A stretch of 64,000 nt of DNA. Source: Citrobacter sp. JGM124 (GTDB lineage Bacteria > Pseudomonadota > Gammaproteobacteria > Enterobacterales > Enterobacteriaceae). Under the pieces are notes generated by a model, which was not told the DNA's origin, ran no database searches, and saw only the letters and a list, made by a program, of their open reading frames with translations. The position numbers and the translations under genes were made by a program. Every line of letters begins with the position of its first letter. The stretch's first letter is position 1. Location: positions 62,001 to 126,000 of the forward strand of contig NZ_JAERJD010000004.1 in assembly GCF_018257795.1 (NCBI RefSeq), in the 5' to 3' direction. Below, piece after piece: positions 37,691 to 46,532 of this stretch.

Positions 37691-39142
37691 ATGCAGAACA
37701 CCAAAATTAGACTTTTAGCCGGTGGGCTGTTACTCCTCACCGGTAGTTACGCACAGGCTGAAACACTGCAGCCTGACCCAGCCTGGCAACGAGGAAAGTT
37801 GCCAAATGGTTTCCAGTGGCAGATCTTAGCGACACCTCAGCGGCCTAGTGACAGGACGGAGGTGCGGCTACTTGTTAACGCTGGGTCACTGGCAGAAAGC
37901 ACTCAACAGAATGGATTCAGTCATTTTTTATCTCGTTTGATCCTTAACCAGGCAAGCCATCAGTCTGAATCATTATGGCAGCAGGGTGTTGATCCTCAGC
38001 GCCCGGCCCCGCCGGCAATCGTCTCCTACGACAACGCATTATTTAGCTTAAGTCTGCCCAATAACCGTGGTGATCTACTGAAAACTGCGCTGCATTCTTT
38101 GGCGACAAATATCGGTGAGCTGGAGGTGACCCCAGAAACGGTTAACGCAACGCTGGGAACACAGGACCTGGTAGGTATCTGGCCTGATACGCAGGATAGC
38201 TGGTGGCGTTATCGCCTGAAGGGGTCAGCACTGCTGGGGCATGATCCAGCAAGTCAGATTACCCACCCGATTGATACCGAAAAACTAAAAGATTTTTACG
38301 AAAAATGGTACACACCTGATGCAATGACATTGGTCGTGGTCGGAAATGTAGATAGCCGTAACTTAGTGGATCAGATTAATAAAACCTTTGGTGAACTGAA
38401 AGGCAAGCGTAAAACTCCCGTTCAGTTACCTACTATGGCGGCTCTTAGCCATGACCCCGTTAGCCTGATGAGTCATCATGTCCGCCAGAATCGGTTGTCG
38501 TTAACTTGGGATACCCCCTGGCAACCTATTCTTGAGTCTGGTGCTTTGATGAACTACTGGCGTGCTGACTTAGCGCGTGAGGCACTATTCTGGAATGTTC
38601 GTCAGCACCTTGAAAAGAAGAACCTCAAAGATATTAATTTGAGTTTCGACTGTCGTGTGATTTATCAGCTTGCTGAATGTGCCATCAATATGGAGTCGCC
38701 AACGGATAAATTGGCCGAAAATCTTACCCAGGTCGGGCGTGAGTTACTGGTTGTACGCGACCATGGTCTGTCGCAAGATGAATTTAATACGCTGATTGTA
38801 CAAAAAAAGAACGAGCTTAGTCAGTTATTTGCAACTTACGCAAGAATGGACACCGGTGTACTCATGGGCCAGCGTATGCGTTCCCAGCAAAATCAGGTTG
38901 TAGATATTTCACCAGAGAACTATCAGAAATTACGGCAGGAATTTCTGGATAACCTCACTGTTGCAGTGCTGAATCAGGATTTACGCCAGCAACTGTCGCA
39001 TGATATGTCATTGATACTGTTGCAGCCACAGGGTGAGCCAGAATATAACATGAAGGAATTGCAGGCCGTCTGGAACAAAGTCGTAAATCCCGCCGGGGAT
39101 GAAACGCCTAAACAGGAGGAGCCTGAAACCGTATCACCCTGA
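37691..39142 (+). CDS. yhjJ: YhjJ, secreted M16-family protein lacking the zinc motif
   Basis: A 483-residue protein from the ATG at 37691 (MQNTKIRLLAGGLL), matching E. coli. A signal peptide ends at AQA (residue 23), so it is periplasmic. It has the insulinase-like (M16) fold, but where active enzymes have HxxEH this protein has HFLSR in GFSHFLSRLI, so it is probably a dead protease, as in E. coli YhjJ. The conserved YTPDAMTLVVVGNVD and FDCRV regions are present. It follows pdeK and precedes pdeH. Confidence 0.9.
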   Translation: MQNTKIRLLAGGLLLLTGSYAQAETLQPDPAWQRGKLPNGFQWQILATPQRPSDRTEVRLLVNAGSLAESTQQNGFSHFLSRLILNQASHQSESLWQQGVDPQRPAPPAIVSYDNALFSLSLPNNRGDLLKTALHSLATNIGELEVTPETVNATLGTQDLVGIWPDTQDSWWRYRLKGSALLGHDPASQITHPIDTEKLKDFYEKWYTPDAMTLVVVGNVDSRNLVDQINKTFGELKGKRKTPVQLPTMAALSHDPVSLMSHHVRQNRLSLTWDTPWQPILESGALMNYWRADLAREALFWNVRQHLEKKNLKDINLSFDCRVIYQLAECAINMESPTDKLAENLTQVGRELLVVRDHGLSQDEFNTLIVQKKNELSQLFATYARMDTGVLMGQRMRSQQNQVVDISPENYQKLRQEFLDNLTVAVLNQDLRQQLSHDMSLILLQPQGEPEYNMKELQAVWNKVVNPAGDETPKQEEPETVSP

Positions 39143-39164
39143 CGCCAAAAAAGACCATCTTCCT

Positions 39165-39201
39165 GAAAGCAGGATGAGCCTATTTCCCTCATCCTGCTTT
39201 C
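39165..39201 (+). terminator. Long hairpin after yhjJ
   Basis: A perfect 14-bp inverted repeat (gaaagcaggatgag 39165-39178, ctcatcctgctttc 39188-39201) with a nine-base loop lies 23 bases past the yhjJ stop. No T tract follows, though the stem is very strong. Confidence 0.5.
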
Positions 39202-39531
39202 CCCCTCTACAGCCAGGTTTATCATCCTGTTTCAGGAACGGATGATTCACCGATAATCCCGCAGATGTCTGTCTTTGCTTATTGATTATCCAGAATGGTA
39301 ACGCTGATCAAGAATGATTCGGCCACCATGAGTACTTGTTTTTTCTGGCAGGGCTAATAATTTATTGCTACTCGTGGTATCAATGAAAGGCAGGCTGATA
39401 TGGTTCAGACAGAGATAACCACATTGCGCGAGTCCAACGCAAATCGTGCCTGACTCTTCGCTCTTTAATCAGTCAATATTCTAATATATATATAATATTT
39501 ATCGGGTCGGGCTTTGTCTTCAAAATGAACA

Positions 39532-39558
39532 TAAAGTTCTTAATTTCAGCGCCGATAA
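39532..39558 (+). promoter_or_regulatory. FliA (sigma-28) class 3 flagellar promoter of pdeH
   Basis: TAAAGTTC (39532-39539), an 11-base spacer and GCCGATAA (39551-39558) match the sigma-28 consensus TAAAGTTT-N11-GCCGATAA with a single mismatch. It lies 45 bases before the pdeH ATG. E. coli pdeH is a known class 3 flagellar gene. This makes pdeH part of the flagellar regulon. Confidence 0.92.
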
Positions 39559-39603
39559 GTTCTTGATGGCTATGCGGGTAATCAAATCAAACAGGACATG
39601 TAG

Positions 39604-40383
39604 ATGAAGTTGAAGTTGAAGCAGATCACTCACAAGCTTAATTCTTTTGAGGCGAGTGTGGAAAGTTTACAGCAAAGGCGTTTTTGGTTGCAGTGCTTAC
39701 GCCAGTATACCATCCAGCCAATTTATAAGACTGATGGTAAGCTGATGGCTGTGGAAATGCTCACCGTGGTCAATCATCCCGATGATGCCAGTATTCGTAT
39801 CCCGCCTGATCGTTATTTTGCATCTATTCCTGTTCGTCATCGTTTATTAGTCATCGAAGAGCAATTGCAGTGCTTATTGACTCAGGAAAGTTTGTTTTTG
39901 GAATACGGTATTCTGGCATCTATTAATATTGATGGCCCCACTTTACTGGCAATGAAGCAGTCCTTGTCTATTCTCGACTTAATCGACCGGCTACCTTGGG
40001 TCAGGTTTGAACTGGTGGAACATATTACGTTGCCAACAAATGCTACCCTGGCACGAATCAAAGAATTTGGCCCTCTTTGGTTAGATGACTTTGGTACTGG
40101 AATGGCTAATTTTTCGGCTTTAAGTGAAGTCCGTTACGATTACATTAAAGTAGCCAGAGAGTTATTTATCATGCTGAGAAAAACGGATGAAGGGCGAAAT
40201 TTATTTACCACGCTATTACAGTTAATGAACAGCTATTGTAAGGGCGTGATTGTCGAGGGTGTTGAAACTCGTGATGAATGGCTGGACGTACAAGCCTCAC
40301 CAGCGTTTGCGGCACAGGGCTATTTTTTCTCGCGTCCGGTTCCGTTTGAACAATTAGAAACGGTTTTAGTCCATCTCAGTTAA
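39604..40383 (+). CDS. pdeH: Flagellar c-di-GMP phosphodiesterase PdeH
   Basis: A 259-residue cytoplasmic stand-alone EAL protein, the main c-di-GMP phosphodiesterase in E. coli (YhjH), which keeps the flagellar brake protein YcgR inactive. The EAL motif is EML at 51-53 (MAVEMLTV). Conserved NIDGPTL, FELVEHI, LWLDDFGTGMANFSAL, VEGVETRDEW and AAQGYFFSRP are present, so it is likely active. Driven by the FliA promoter just upstream. The gene ends before convergent yhjD. Confidence 0.95.
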   Translation: MKLKLKQITHKLNSFEASVESLQQRRFWLQCLRQYTIQPIYKTDGKLMAVEMLTVVNHPDDASIRIPPDRYFASIPVRHRLLVIEEQLQCLLTQESLFLEYGILASINIDGPTLLAMKQSLSILDLIDRLPWVRFELVEHITLPTNATLARIKEFGPLWLDDFGTGMANFSALSEVRYDYIKVARELFIMLRKTDEGRNLFTTLLQLMNSYCKGVIVEGVETRDEWLDVQASPAFAAQGYFFSRPVPFEQLETVLVHLS

Positions 40384-40582
40384 GATTCTTGAGTATTTCG
40401 GGTTCCTTGGTTGGGTGGCCAGTAATAGCAAACGAGGCAAACATTCGGTATTACCAGTGCAGTAATTCAGATGACCTTACTGCTGGGTATTGTCGTATCT
40501 GTTGTTTTATGGCGATAAGTTTAAACGCTACCTATTCATTATTCCTGATGATGGTGAATCAAACGAGAATGTGAGCCATTTA

Positions 40583-40604
40583 TCCTCTCAGTCATTAGAG
40601 AGGA
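40583..40604. terminator. Hairpin between convergent pdeH and yhjD
   Basis: Arms tcctctc and gagagga (7 bp) with an eight-base loop lie between the two convergent genes, 20 bases from the yhjD stop. It could serve yhjD on the minus strand. Confidence 0.4.
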
Positions 40605-40624
40605 CAAAAGAACATGATTGATGG

Positions 40625-41674
40625 CTACTTGGTACTACTGTTCCCCGACGTTTTATCCTTCCCTTCATACTCCGCTGTACCAATCCAGGCTGCACAAAAT
40701 AATGTCAAACGAGCAAAAAAGTAGAAAAAGGCCATTAAACCCAATACCGAACCAAATGCAGCTCCTGAAGGGGAACCGACAAGCTTAGGCAAACTATACG
40801 TCATTATCATCTTAATCACTTCAAAACCCACCGCCGCAATGAGCGTGCCACGAATCAGCGCTTTTCTGGGCGGGCGATGGCGTGGTAGCCGCCAGAAAAT
40901 CCAAAAAAACAGTAAATAGTTGGCAAACATTGAAATAGCCAGCCCGACCAAGTGCCATGTGGGGCGTAACCAGTCAATAGTATCAAGATGCAGAAAATTA
41001 ATGATAAGAGACTGCGCTGAACCAGAGACAGACGTAATAATGATGGTGATAATCATCGCGACAATCATCCCGGTAAGAGAAATAAAGTCACGCAGGTATT
41101 TAGTCCAAATCTTTTCTTTGTCTTGCTCCGTTTGTTCCCAGGTTTCTCTAGTCTGTGCCCGGACAGCTTCTCGTAGGTTACCCATCCAGTTAATACCCGA
41201 ATAGAGGGCAATGCATAACCCGACCAGACCAACAGTGGTACGCTGCTTAACCGCGATATTGATCGTATTCTGTAACGTCGCTGCCAAGGTTGGATCACTC
41301 ACGTTACTCAGGATCTTGGCAAAAATATCCTCCAGTAATGTGGGGTGTGAAGCAAGAATGTAGCCCCCGACGGCGAAAGAGACCATCAGCATGGGGATCA
41401 AAGAAAGAAATGAAAAATAGGTGATAGCCGCACCAAATTGATTACCCATGCGGTCATTAAAACGTTCGACGGTACGTAATAAATGGGCCACAACTGGATT
41501 TCTGGCGGTCTTATTCACGCTATCAATCGTGCTATCCAGAGCACCGTTTCCAGTTTTAAAGGCGACCAGCACTTTAGGTTGCTGGCATTCGGTCGCATTT
41601 TGCTCTCCGGGGGATGGCATTTCATCATTCGGGGGAGTTATCGATCTTTGTTCGCGATTATCCGGCGATCTCAT
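40625..41674 (-). CDS. yhjD: YhjD, YihY/BrkB-family inner membrane protein
   Basis: A 349-residue integral membrane protein of the YihY/BrkB family. About 75 polar residues lead into the family core GAAITYFSFLSLIPMLM, and several hydrophobic helices follow, including GLVGLCIALYSG with the next SGINWMGNLREAVRAQ. E. coli YhjD has been linked to lipid A or lipopolysaccharide export by suppressor genetics; a direct role is not proven. It lies 54 bases downstream of a same-strand LysR gene, as yhjC-yhjD in E. coli. Confidence 0.88.
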   Translation of the reverse strand: MRSPDNREQRSITPPNDEMPSPGEQNATECQQPKVLVAFKTGNGALDSTIDSVNKTARNPVVAHLLRTVERFNDRMGNQFGAAITYFSFLSLIPMLMVSFAVGGYILASHPTLLEDIFAKILSNVSDPTLAATLQNTINIAVKQRTTVGLVGLCIALYSGINWMGNLREAVRAQTRETWEQTEQDKEKIWTKYLRDFISLTGMIVAMIITIIITSVSGSAQSLIINFLHLDTIDWLRPTWHLVGLAISMFANYLLFFWIFWRLPRHRPPRKALIRGTLIAAVGFEVIKMIMTYSLPKLVGSPSGAAFGSVLGLMAFFYFFARLTLFCAAWIGTAEYEGKDKTSGNSSTK

Positions 41675-41728
41675 CAGGTGAATTTTCCTTTTGGTTTAGC
41701 AGGATGCTGGGAAGATTTAATAATTACT

Positions 41729-42628
41729 TTAGTCCACATACTTTTTTAACACACCCGTCAGCCATTCCATAAACAGATGCACTCGGCGTGACAGATTACG
41801 TCGGTGGGGATAAAGCAGGGAAACAGGCATAGGTTCCGCACGGTATTGTGGCAAGATTTCAATCAGGCGTCCTTGCTTGAGCAGCGATTTTACACCAACA
41901 GATGGAACCTGAATAATACCCAGCCCGGACAGACAGGAGGCTTGATAGGTTTCAGTACTATTGACGGTCAGTGTCCCTCCCATTTTGACCCAACGAGTTG
42001 CATCGTCTATTCGTACTTCAAATCCTTGTGGGCGGCTGCCCAAATGTAAAGTGTAGTGAATCAGTGCATGTGAAGCGAGGTCGTCCAGGGTTTCTGGATA
42101 ACCAAACCGGGATAAGTAATCGGGACTGGCGCAGTTTACCATGGTTAATTTACCCATAGGTCTGGCTATCAGGCCCGAGTCCTTCAGGTGCCCAACCCGC
42201 ACGACACAATCAAAACCTTCCCGCACCACATCGACCATGCGGTCACAGCTACTCAGCTCAAGCTCAATACCGGGATAGAGTTGCAAAAAATCCCGTAATT
42301 GGGGGATAACCAGCCCACGCGCGAGGGTGACAGGCATATCAATTCGTAGCCGACCACTGACACTTGCTGGATCACGCTGGAACAGACTGTCAAGTTCATC
42401 CAGGTTGGCCAGCAGGTCCCGGGCTCGTTCGTAATACACCATGCCATCTTGCGTCAGCTGAACACGCCGGGTCGTTCGGTGTAATAAACGTGTACCGAGC
42501 ATATTTTCCAGTGCCTGGATTTGCCGTGAAATATTCCCTTTTGGTATGCCTAAACTTTCCGCCGCACGGGTGAAGCTTTCACGTTCTGCGACACACAGAA
42601 ATAGCTTCATTGCATATATTTTATCCAT
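41729..42628 (-). CDS. LysR-family transcriptional regulator (RcdB/YhjC-like)
   Basis: A 299-residue LysR protein. The winged HTH spans residues 1-60 (FLCVAERESFTRAAESLGIPKGNISRQIQALE). The effector domain contains CDRMVDVVREGFDCVVRVG and ends SRRVHLFMEWL. The sequence and length resemble E. coli YhjC (RcdB), which lies in the same order beside yhjD, so orthology is likely. It diverges from an SDR gene across 119 bases, a classic LysR arrangement, although E. coli has no SDR there. Confidence 0.9.
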   Translation of the reverse strand: MDKIYAMKLFLCVAERESFTRAAESLGIPKGNISRQIQALENMLGTRLLHRTTRRVQLTQDGMVYYERARDLLANLDELDSLFQRDPASVSGRLRIDMPVTLARGLVIPQLRDFLQLYPGIELELSSCDRMVDVVREGFDCVVRVGHLKDSGLIARPMGKLTMVNCASPDYLSRFGYPETLDDLASHALIHYTLHLGSRPQGFEVRIDDATRWVKMGGTLTVNSTETYQASCLSGLGIIQVPSVGVKSLLKQGRLIEILPQYRAEPMPVSLLYPHRRNLSRRVHLFMEWLTGVLKKYVD

Positions 42629-42747
42629 GTTTCGCCATCATTGTTATTTGAAATGAAACAATCAGTCTCATTTTTACCTATTTATCATATTTTTTATAGC
42701 TAATAAGCTCTTTAAACAACCAACAGCAATCAAAAAAGGGGTTTGTT

Positions 42748-43506
42748 ATGCATCAGCGCATCATTTTAATTACCGGAGGTAGTCGTGGGCTGGGTAAAAG
42801 TGCAGCTTTAAAGCTGGCTGCCAAGGGGGCTGATATCATCCTGACCTATCACAGTCAGCAGCAAGAAGCATCGGGCGTTATCAAAGAAATTCAAAGTATG
42901 GGGAGGAAAGCGGTAGCTATTCAATTAAACGTCGGCGATATATCGACATTCCGTCAGTTTGTTTCAGACGTCAGAGAACGGCTGGCAACCGTCTGGCAGC
43001 GTGACTCATTTGACGGTTTATTGAACAATGCCGGTATGGGCATTAACGCGAGCTTTGCCGCGACAACCGAAGCGCAATTTGACCAGTTGATGAATGTCCA
43101 CCTCAAGGGGCCATTTTTCCTGACACAGCAGTTATTACCCGTACTGGCAAATGGTGGCCGTATCCTGAATGTGTCAACGGGATTGACACGTTTTGCTACG
43201 CCAGAAAAAGCAGCCTATGCGGCAATGAAGGGTGCGATGGAAGTGCTGACAGTACATCAGGCTAAGGAATTAGGATACCGTGGTATTGCTGTCAATATTA
43301 TTGCCCCGGGTGCAATTGCTACTGATTTTGGCGGGGGGGAGGTACGGGACAATGCACAGCGAGCACAAGCGATTGCCTCACAAACAGCATTAGGGCGAGT
43401 GGGGCAACCCGATGATATAGGCCAGGCGATTGCCGCTATTCTGAGCGAGGATACTGGCTGGATAAATGCACAACGTATTGAAGTTTCTGGCGGGATGTTT
43501 CTATAA
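42748..43506 (+). CDS. Short-chain dehydrogenase/reductase
   Basis: A 252-residue classical SDR. The cofactor motif TGGSRGLG is at 9-16, NNAG at 93-96, and the catalytic Ser143, Tyr157 and Lys161 (YAAMK) are all present; the C-terminal IEVSGGMFL is typical. Arg after TGGS and the lack of an acidic residue at the end of the second strand suggest NADP preference, which is inference. Substrate unknown. It diverges from the LysR gene, which may control it. A hairpin follows. Confidence 0.9.
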   Translation: MHQRIILITGGSRGLGKSAALKLAAKGADIILTYHSQQQEASGVIKEIQSMGRKAVAIQLNVGDISTFRQFVSDVRERLATVWQRDSFDGLLNNAGMGINASFAATTEAQFDQLMNVHLKGPFFLTQQLLPVLANGGRILNVSTGLTRFATPEKAAYAAMKGAMEVLTVHQAKELGYRGIAVNIIAPGAIATDFGGGEVRDNAQRAQAIASQTALGRVGQPDDIGQAIAAILSEDTGWINAQRIEVSGGMFL

Positions 43507-43526
43507 GTTTTCATCATGCTTAACCA

Positions 43527-43545
43527 GCCCCCCTTGTTTGGGGGC
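43527..43545. terminator. Bidirectional terminator between the SDR gene and yieH
   Basis: Arms gccccc (43527-43532) and gggggc (43540-43545) with a seven-base loop lie between the two convergent genes. AAAAAATTTTT follows on the plus side, giving both directions some T content at a distance. Confidence 0.5.
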
Positions 43546-43590
43546 ACAGTTAAAAAATTTTTATTCCAATGAAATAAAAAATTCGGTGGC

Positions 43591-44256
43591 TTATCGGGTG
43601 ATGTTCCAGCCTCTGGCTTGCCATAAATCGGGTAATTGATCCAAGCGTGTGAAGGTGGTCACTTTAGGGTCGGCAAGCGGTTTATTATGTGGGTCGGCAC
43701 AAAAATAGAAGACCTCCATACCGGCGGCAATGCCTGACTGGGCGCCCGCCATGGAATCATCCACCAGAATACAGTGCTCTACATTCACACCCATTTCTTG
43801 TGCTGCGTGAAACATCAATGCAGGATCTGGCTTCCAGCGCTGAATATCATAGCCGCTGTACAGTTTTTCGGGGAAGTAATGTAGCAGGCCTGTTTTCCCC
43901 AGAGAGTGGTGCATTTTGCTTATCGGGCCATTTGAGACAATGCACATAGGTATCTGCATTTTTTCCAGCAGGGCATTAGCACCTGCTATTTCCTCTAGTT
44001 CACTATCAAACAGGCGGGCGACTTCTTGTCTGAATACGGTTTCCATTTCCAGTTTAGGCAATGCCTTACCGTATTGTTTACCCACAATATCGATGATTTC
44101 ATAGAATTTAACGCCTTTAAATCGCTCAAATATCTCGGCCAGTGAAAGAGATATACCGTACTGGGCAAACATATGCTTATAGGCTTTAGAGCCGATCACT
44201 TCACTGTCAACTAAGGTGCCATCACAGTCAAAAAAAACTGCCTGAATAGGGGCCAT
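43591..44256 (-). CDS. yieH: 6-phosphogluconate phosphatase YieH
   Basis: A 221-residue HAD-superfamily phosphatase. The nucleophile motif is FFDCDGTLVDSE with Asp10 and Asp12; SNGP, KPDP and ILVDDSMAGAQSGIAAGM complete motifs II-IV. E. coli YieH dephosphorylates 6-phosphogluconate and related sugar phosphates. Residue-level agreement with E. coli is high through YSGYDIQRWKPDPALMFHAA. It diverges from adeP as in E. coli. Confidence 0.93.
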   Translation of the reverse strand: MAPIQAVFFDCDGTLVDSEVIGSKAYKHMFAQYGISLSLAEIFERFKGVKFYEIIDIVGKQYGKALPKLEMETVFRQEVARLFDSELEEIAGANALLEKMQIPMCIVSNGPISKMHHSLGKTGLLHYFPEKLYSGYDIQRWKPDPALMFHAAQEMGVNVEHCILVDDSMAGAQSGIAAGMEVFYFCADPHNKPLADPKVTTFTRLDQLPDLWQARGWNITR

Positions 44257-44424
44257 ATCCTTTCCTCAAATATCATCAATAATCCTTACTTTAAACTTTT
44301 TACGCCAGGCAATCGATCTCGTGTTACCTGATTCATAAAAGATTGGTTGTTATCCATGATTGTGAAAGTTTTTATTTGGTATAGGATAATGACGGATTTT
44401 TCTTCTTTCAGTTCGGAATCGATA

Positions 44425-45756
44425 ATGAGTCAATCACACTCTACCCCGGGGACATCGCCAGGGTTATTTGAGCGCGTGTTTAAATTACGTGAGCATGGCA
44501 CTACTGTACGTACCGAAGTTATTGCTGGGTTCACCACCTTTTTAACCATGGTGTATATCGTTTTTGTAAACCCACAGATTTTGGGTGCAGCAGGTATGGA
44601 TACTCAGGCCGTATTTGTAACCACCTGTCTGATTGCCGCATTGGGCAGTATTCTGATGGGGATTATTGCGAACCTGCCCGTAGCATTGGCTCCCGCGATG
44701 GGCCTGAATGCTTTCTTCGCCTTTGTGGTCGTTGGGGCGATGGGGATCTCCTGGCAAGTAGGGATGGGGGCAATTTTTTGGGGGGCGGTAGGTTTATTGC
44801 TACTGACGCTCTTTCGCATCCGTTACTGGATGATTGCGAATATCCCTCTGAGCCTGCGTGTCGGTATTACCAGTGGTATTGGTCTGTTTATCGGTATGAT
44901 GGGGCTAAAAAATGCCGGTATCATTGTGGCGAACCCAGACACACTCGTGACGATAGGCAACCTCACATCACATAATGTGTTGTTGGGTACGCTGGGCTTT
45001 TTCATTATTGCCATTCTGGCTTCTCGTAATATGCATGCCGCTGTCCTGATCTCCATCGTGGTCACTACGTTACTGGCCTGGTTAATGGGAGACGTACAGT
45101 ACCATGGTATTATTTCCGCTCCCCCTAGCGTAAGCAGTGTGGTTGGTAAGGTAGATGTCATGGGGGCGCTGGATCTCAATCTCGCCGGCGTTATTTTTGC
45201 CTTTATGCTGGTTAATCTGTTTGACTCCTCAGGCACACTGATTGGCGTCACAGATAAAGCCGGGCTGGCCGATGCTAGTGGTAAATTCCCCCGCATGAAG
45301 CAGGCCCTGTTTGTTGACAGTATCTCTTCTGTCACCGGCTCCTTTATCGGCACCTCTTCCGTGACGGCTTATATCGAAAGCTCTTCAGGTGTTTCAGTCG
45401 GTGGGCGTACAGGTCTGATGGCCGTTGTCGTTGGCCTGCTATTCTTACTGGTGATTTTTCTTTCCCCACTGGCGAGTATGGTTCCACCCTATGCGGCCGC
45501 GGGTGCGCTGATTTATGTCGGTGTGCTGATGACGGCAAGTCTTGCCCGGGTGACGTGGGACGACTTAACTGAATCGGTACCTGCATTTGTCACTGCAGTT
45601 ATGATGCCGTTTAGTTTCTCGATTACTGAAGGTATTGCCCTGGGCTTTATCTCTTATTGCGTCATGAAGCTAGGCACGGGACGCTGGCGTGAAATCAGCC
45701 CTTGTGTCGTGGTGATTGCGCTGCTGTTCCTGTTTAAAATTATTTTCCTCGATTAA
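44425..45756 (+). CDS. adeP: Adenine permease AdeP
   Basis: A 443-residue, highly hydrophobic nucleobase transporter (NCS2, AzgA-like), matching E. coli AdeP (YieG). I start it at the ATG at 44425 (MSQSHSTPGTSP) because E. coli begins there; in-frame upstream ATGs exist but the sequence is not family-like. Conserved REHGTTVRTEVIAGFTTFLTM and MGLNAFFAFVVV are present. It imports adenine. An excellent terminator follows. Confidence 0.94.
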   Translation: MSQSHSTPGTSPGLFERVFKLREHGTTVRTEVIAGFTTFLTMVYIVFVNPQILGAAGMDTQAVFVTTCLIAALGSILMGIIANLPVALAPAMGLNAFFAFVVVGAMGISWQVGMGAIFWGAVGLLLLTLFRIRYWMIANIPLSLRVGITSGIGLFIGMMGLKNAGIIVANPDTLVTIGNLTSHNVLLGTLGFFIIAILASRNMHAAVLISIVVTTLLAWLMGDVQYHGIISAPPSVSSVVGKVDVMGALDLNLAGVIFAFMLVNLFDSSGTLIGVTDKAGLADASGKFPRMKQALFVDSISSVTGSFIGTSSVTAYIESSSGVSVGGRTGLMAVVVGLLFLLVIFLSPLASMVPPYAAAGALIYVGVLMTASLARVTWDDLTESVPAFVTAVMMPFSFSITEGIALGFISYCVMKLGTGRWREISPCVVVIALLFLFKIIFLD

Positions 45757-45767
45757 TGAGTCGCCCG

Positions 45768-45802
45768 GCCCTCAAATTTTATATGGATTTGAGGGCTTTT
45801 TT
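45768..45802 (+). terminator. Rho-independent terminator of adeP
   Basis: A 10-bp stem (gccctcaaat 45768-45777, atttgagggc 45787-45796) with a nine-base loop is followed by six T residues. It lies 12 bases past the adeP stop and touches the convergent yieE stop. Confidence 0.93.
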
Positions 45803-46532
45803 AACGCCGTGGAGAAAGACTGTGATACGGCATGGTCGTTAACTGCATAACCCTTGAATTGGGGCTTTGGCTCCGAGTTCGGATATCGGTCAGTCTTTGC
45901 CACTCTTGCCCTGCATTGAACATCCACAATTCCAGTTCATCCGTACCAGGAGTCGTGGCACATCCCCATACCAGAATGTCCTCCACGTCACTGACTGCTT
46001 TAATATGAGGGGCATCCTCTATCTTCAAACGCCCGGAAATGGGAAGGAGCTGTAAAGACTTGCTTGATGTTTCTGTCAGTTTCAGGATGCTTTGTCGTAG
46101 AGCACTGAGCTGGGAACGAGCTTCGTTTGGGTCAAGTTGATTGTTAGCCCAGATAATTTCATTACCGGAGTAGCCATATGGGCTGGTGTCCTGAGCATGA
46201 GGTGCAAAGTTCCCATGGAGCTTCATATCAAGGCCGCAACGCCCTTCTGGCGTCAGTAATATACCGACTATATTACCCGCGTAGGCAATACTAAAGTCAG
46301 GCATGGTGGTATCAGAAAAGTGAGGGCGCCCGGAAACAGAGAGCTCAATATCCGGCAGCCATTTAATGCCATAGAGCATGAATAACAGTTCGGCTAGCAG
46401 TGAGCGTGATGCAAGGTAGCGGGTACGGCGGTAAGGTGGCAATCGACTTGCCCAGTCGAGCGTAGCTTCATTCAAATGTGAAGAGACTGAATTGGATAAC
46501 GCTATCGAGCCTCTTGCGAAGTGCACCGCCAT
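45801..46532 (-). CDS. yieE: YieE-type phosphopantetheinyl transferase-like protein
   Basis: A 243-residue member of the 4'-phosphopantetheinyl transferase superfamily, close to E. coli YieE. It keeps a GxD-type metal motif (Gly100-Leu101-Asp102), but the catalytic WxxKE(A/S)xxK motif is replaced: the matching stretch reads LRQSILK (145-151), with Arg-Gln for Lys-Glu. E. coli YieE has a similar substitution. Whether it transfers phosphopantetheine is therefore unclear. GGAGTGACAA precedes the ATG. It converges on adeP. Confidence 0.82.
   Translation of the reverse strand: MAVHFARGSIALSNSVSSHLNEATLDWASRLPPYRRTRYLASRSLLAELLFMLYGIKWLPDIELSVSGRPHFSDTTMPDFSIAYAGNIVGILLTPEGRCGLDMKLHGNFAPHAQDTSPYGYSGNEIIWANNQLDPNEARSQLSALRQSILKLTETSSKSLQLLPISGRLKIEDAPHIKAVSDVEDILVWGCATTPGTDELELWMFNAGQEWQRLTDIRTRSQSPNSRVMQLTTMPYHSLSPRR

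Larger units (their letters stand above)
39143..39603. other. Intergenic region between yhjJ and pdeH
   Basis: 461 bases without a gene. A 14-bp perfect hairpin follows yhjJ and a flagellar promoter precedes pdeH. The middle holds nothing I recognise. Confidence 0.6.

Noticed and set aside
44823-45353. 176-codon minus-strand frame opposite adeP
   Set aside because: Antisense shadow of adeP with no start signal or domain.
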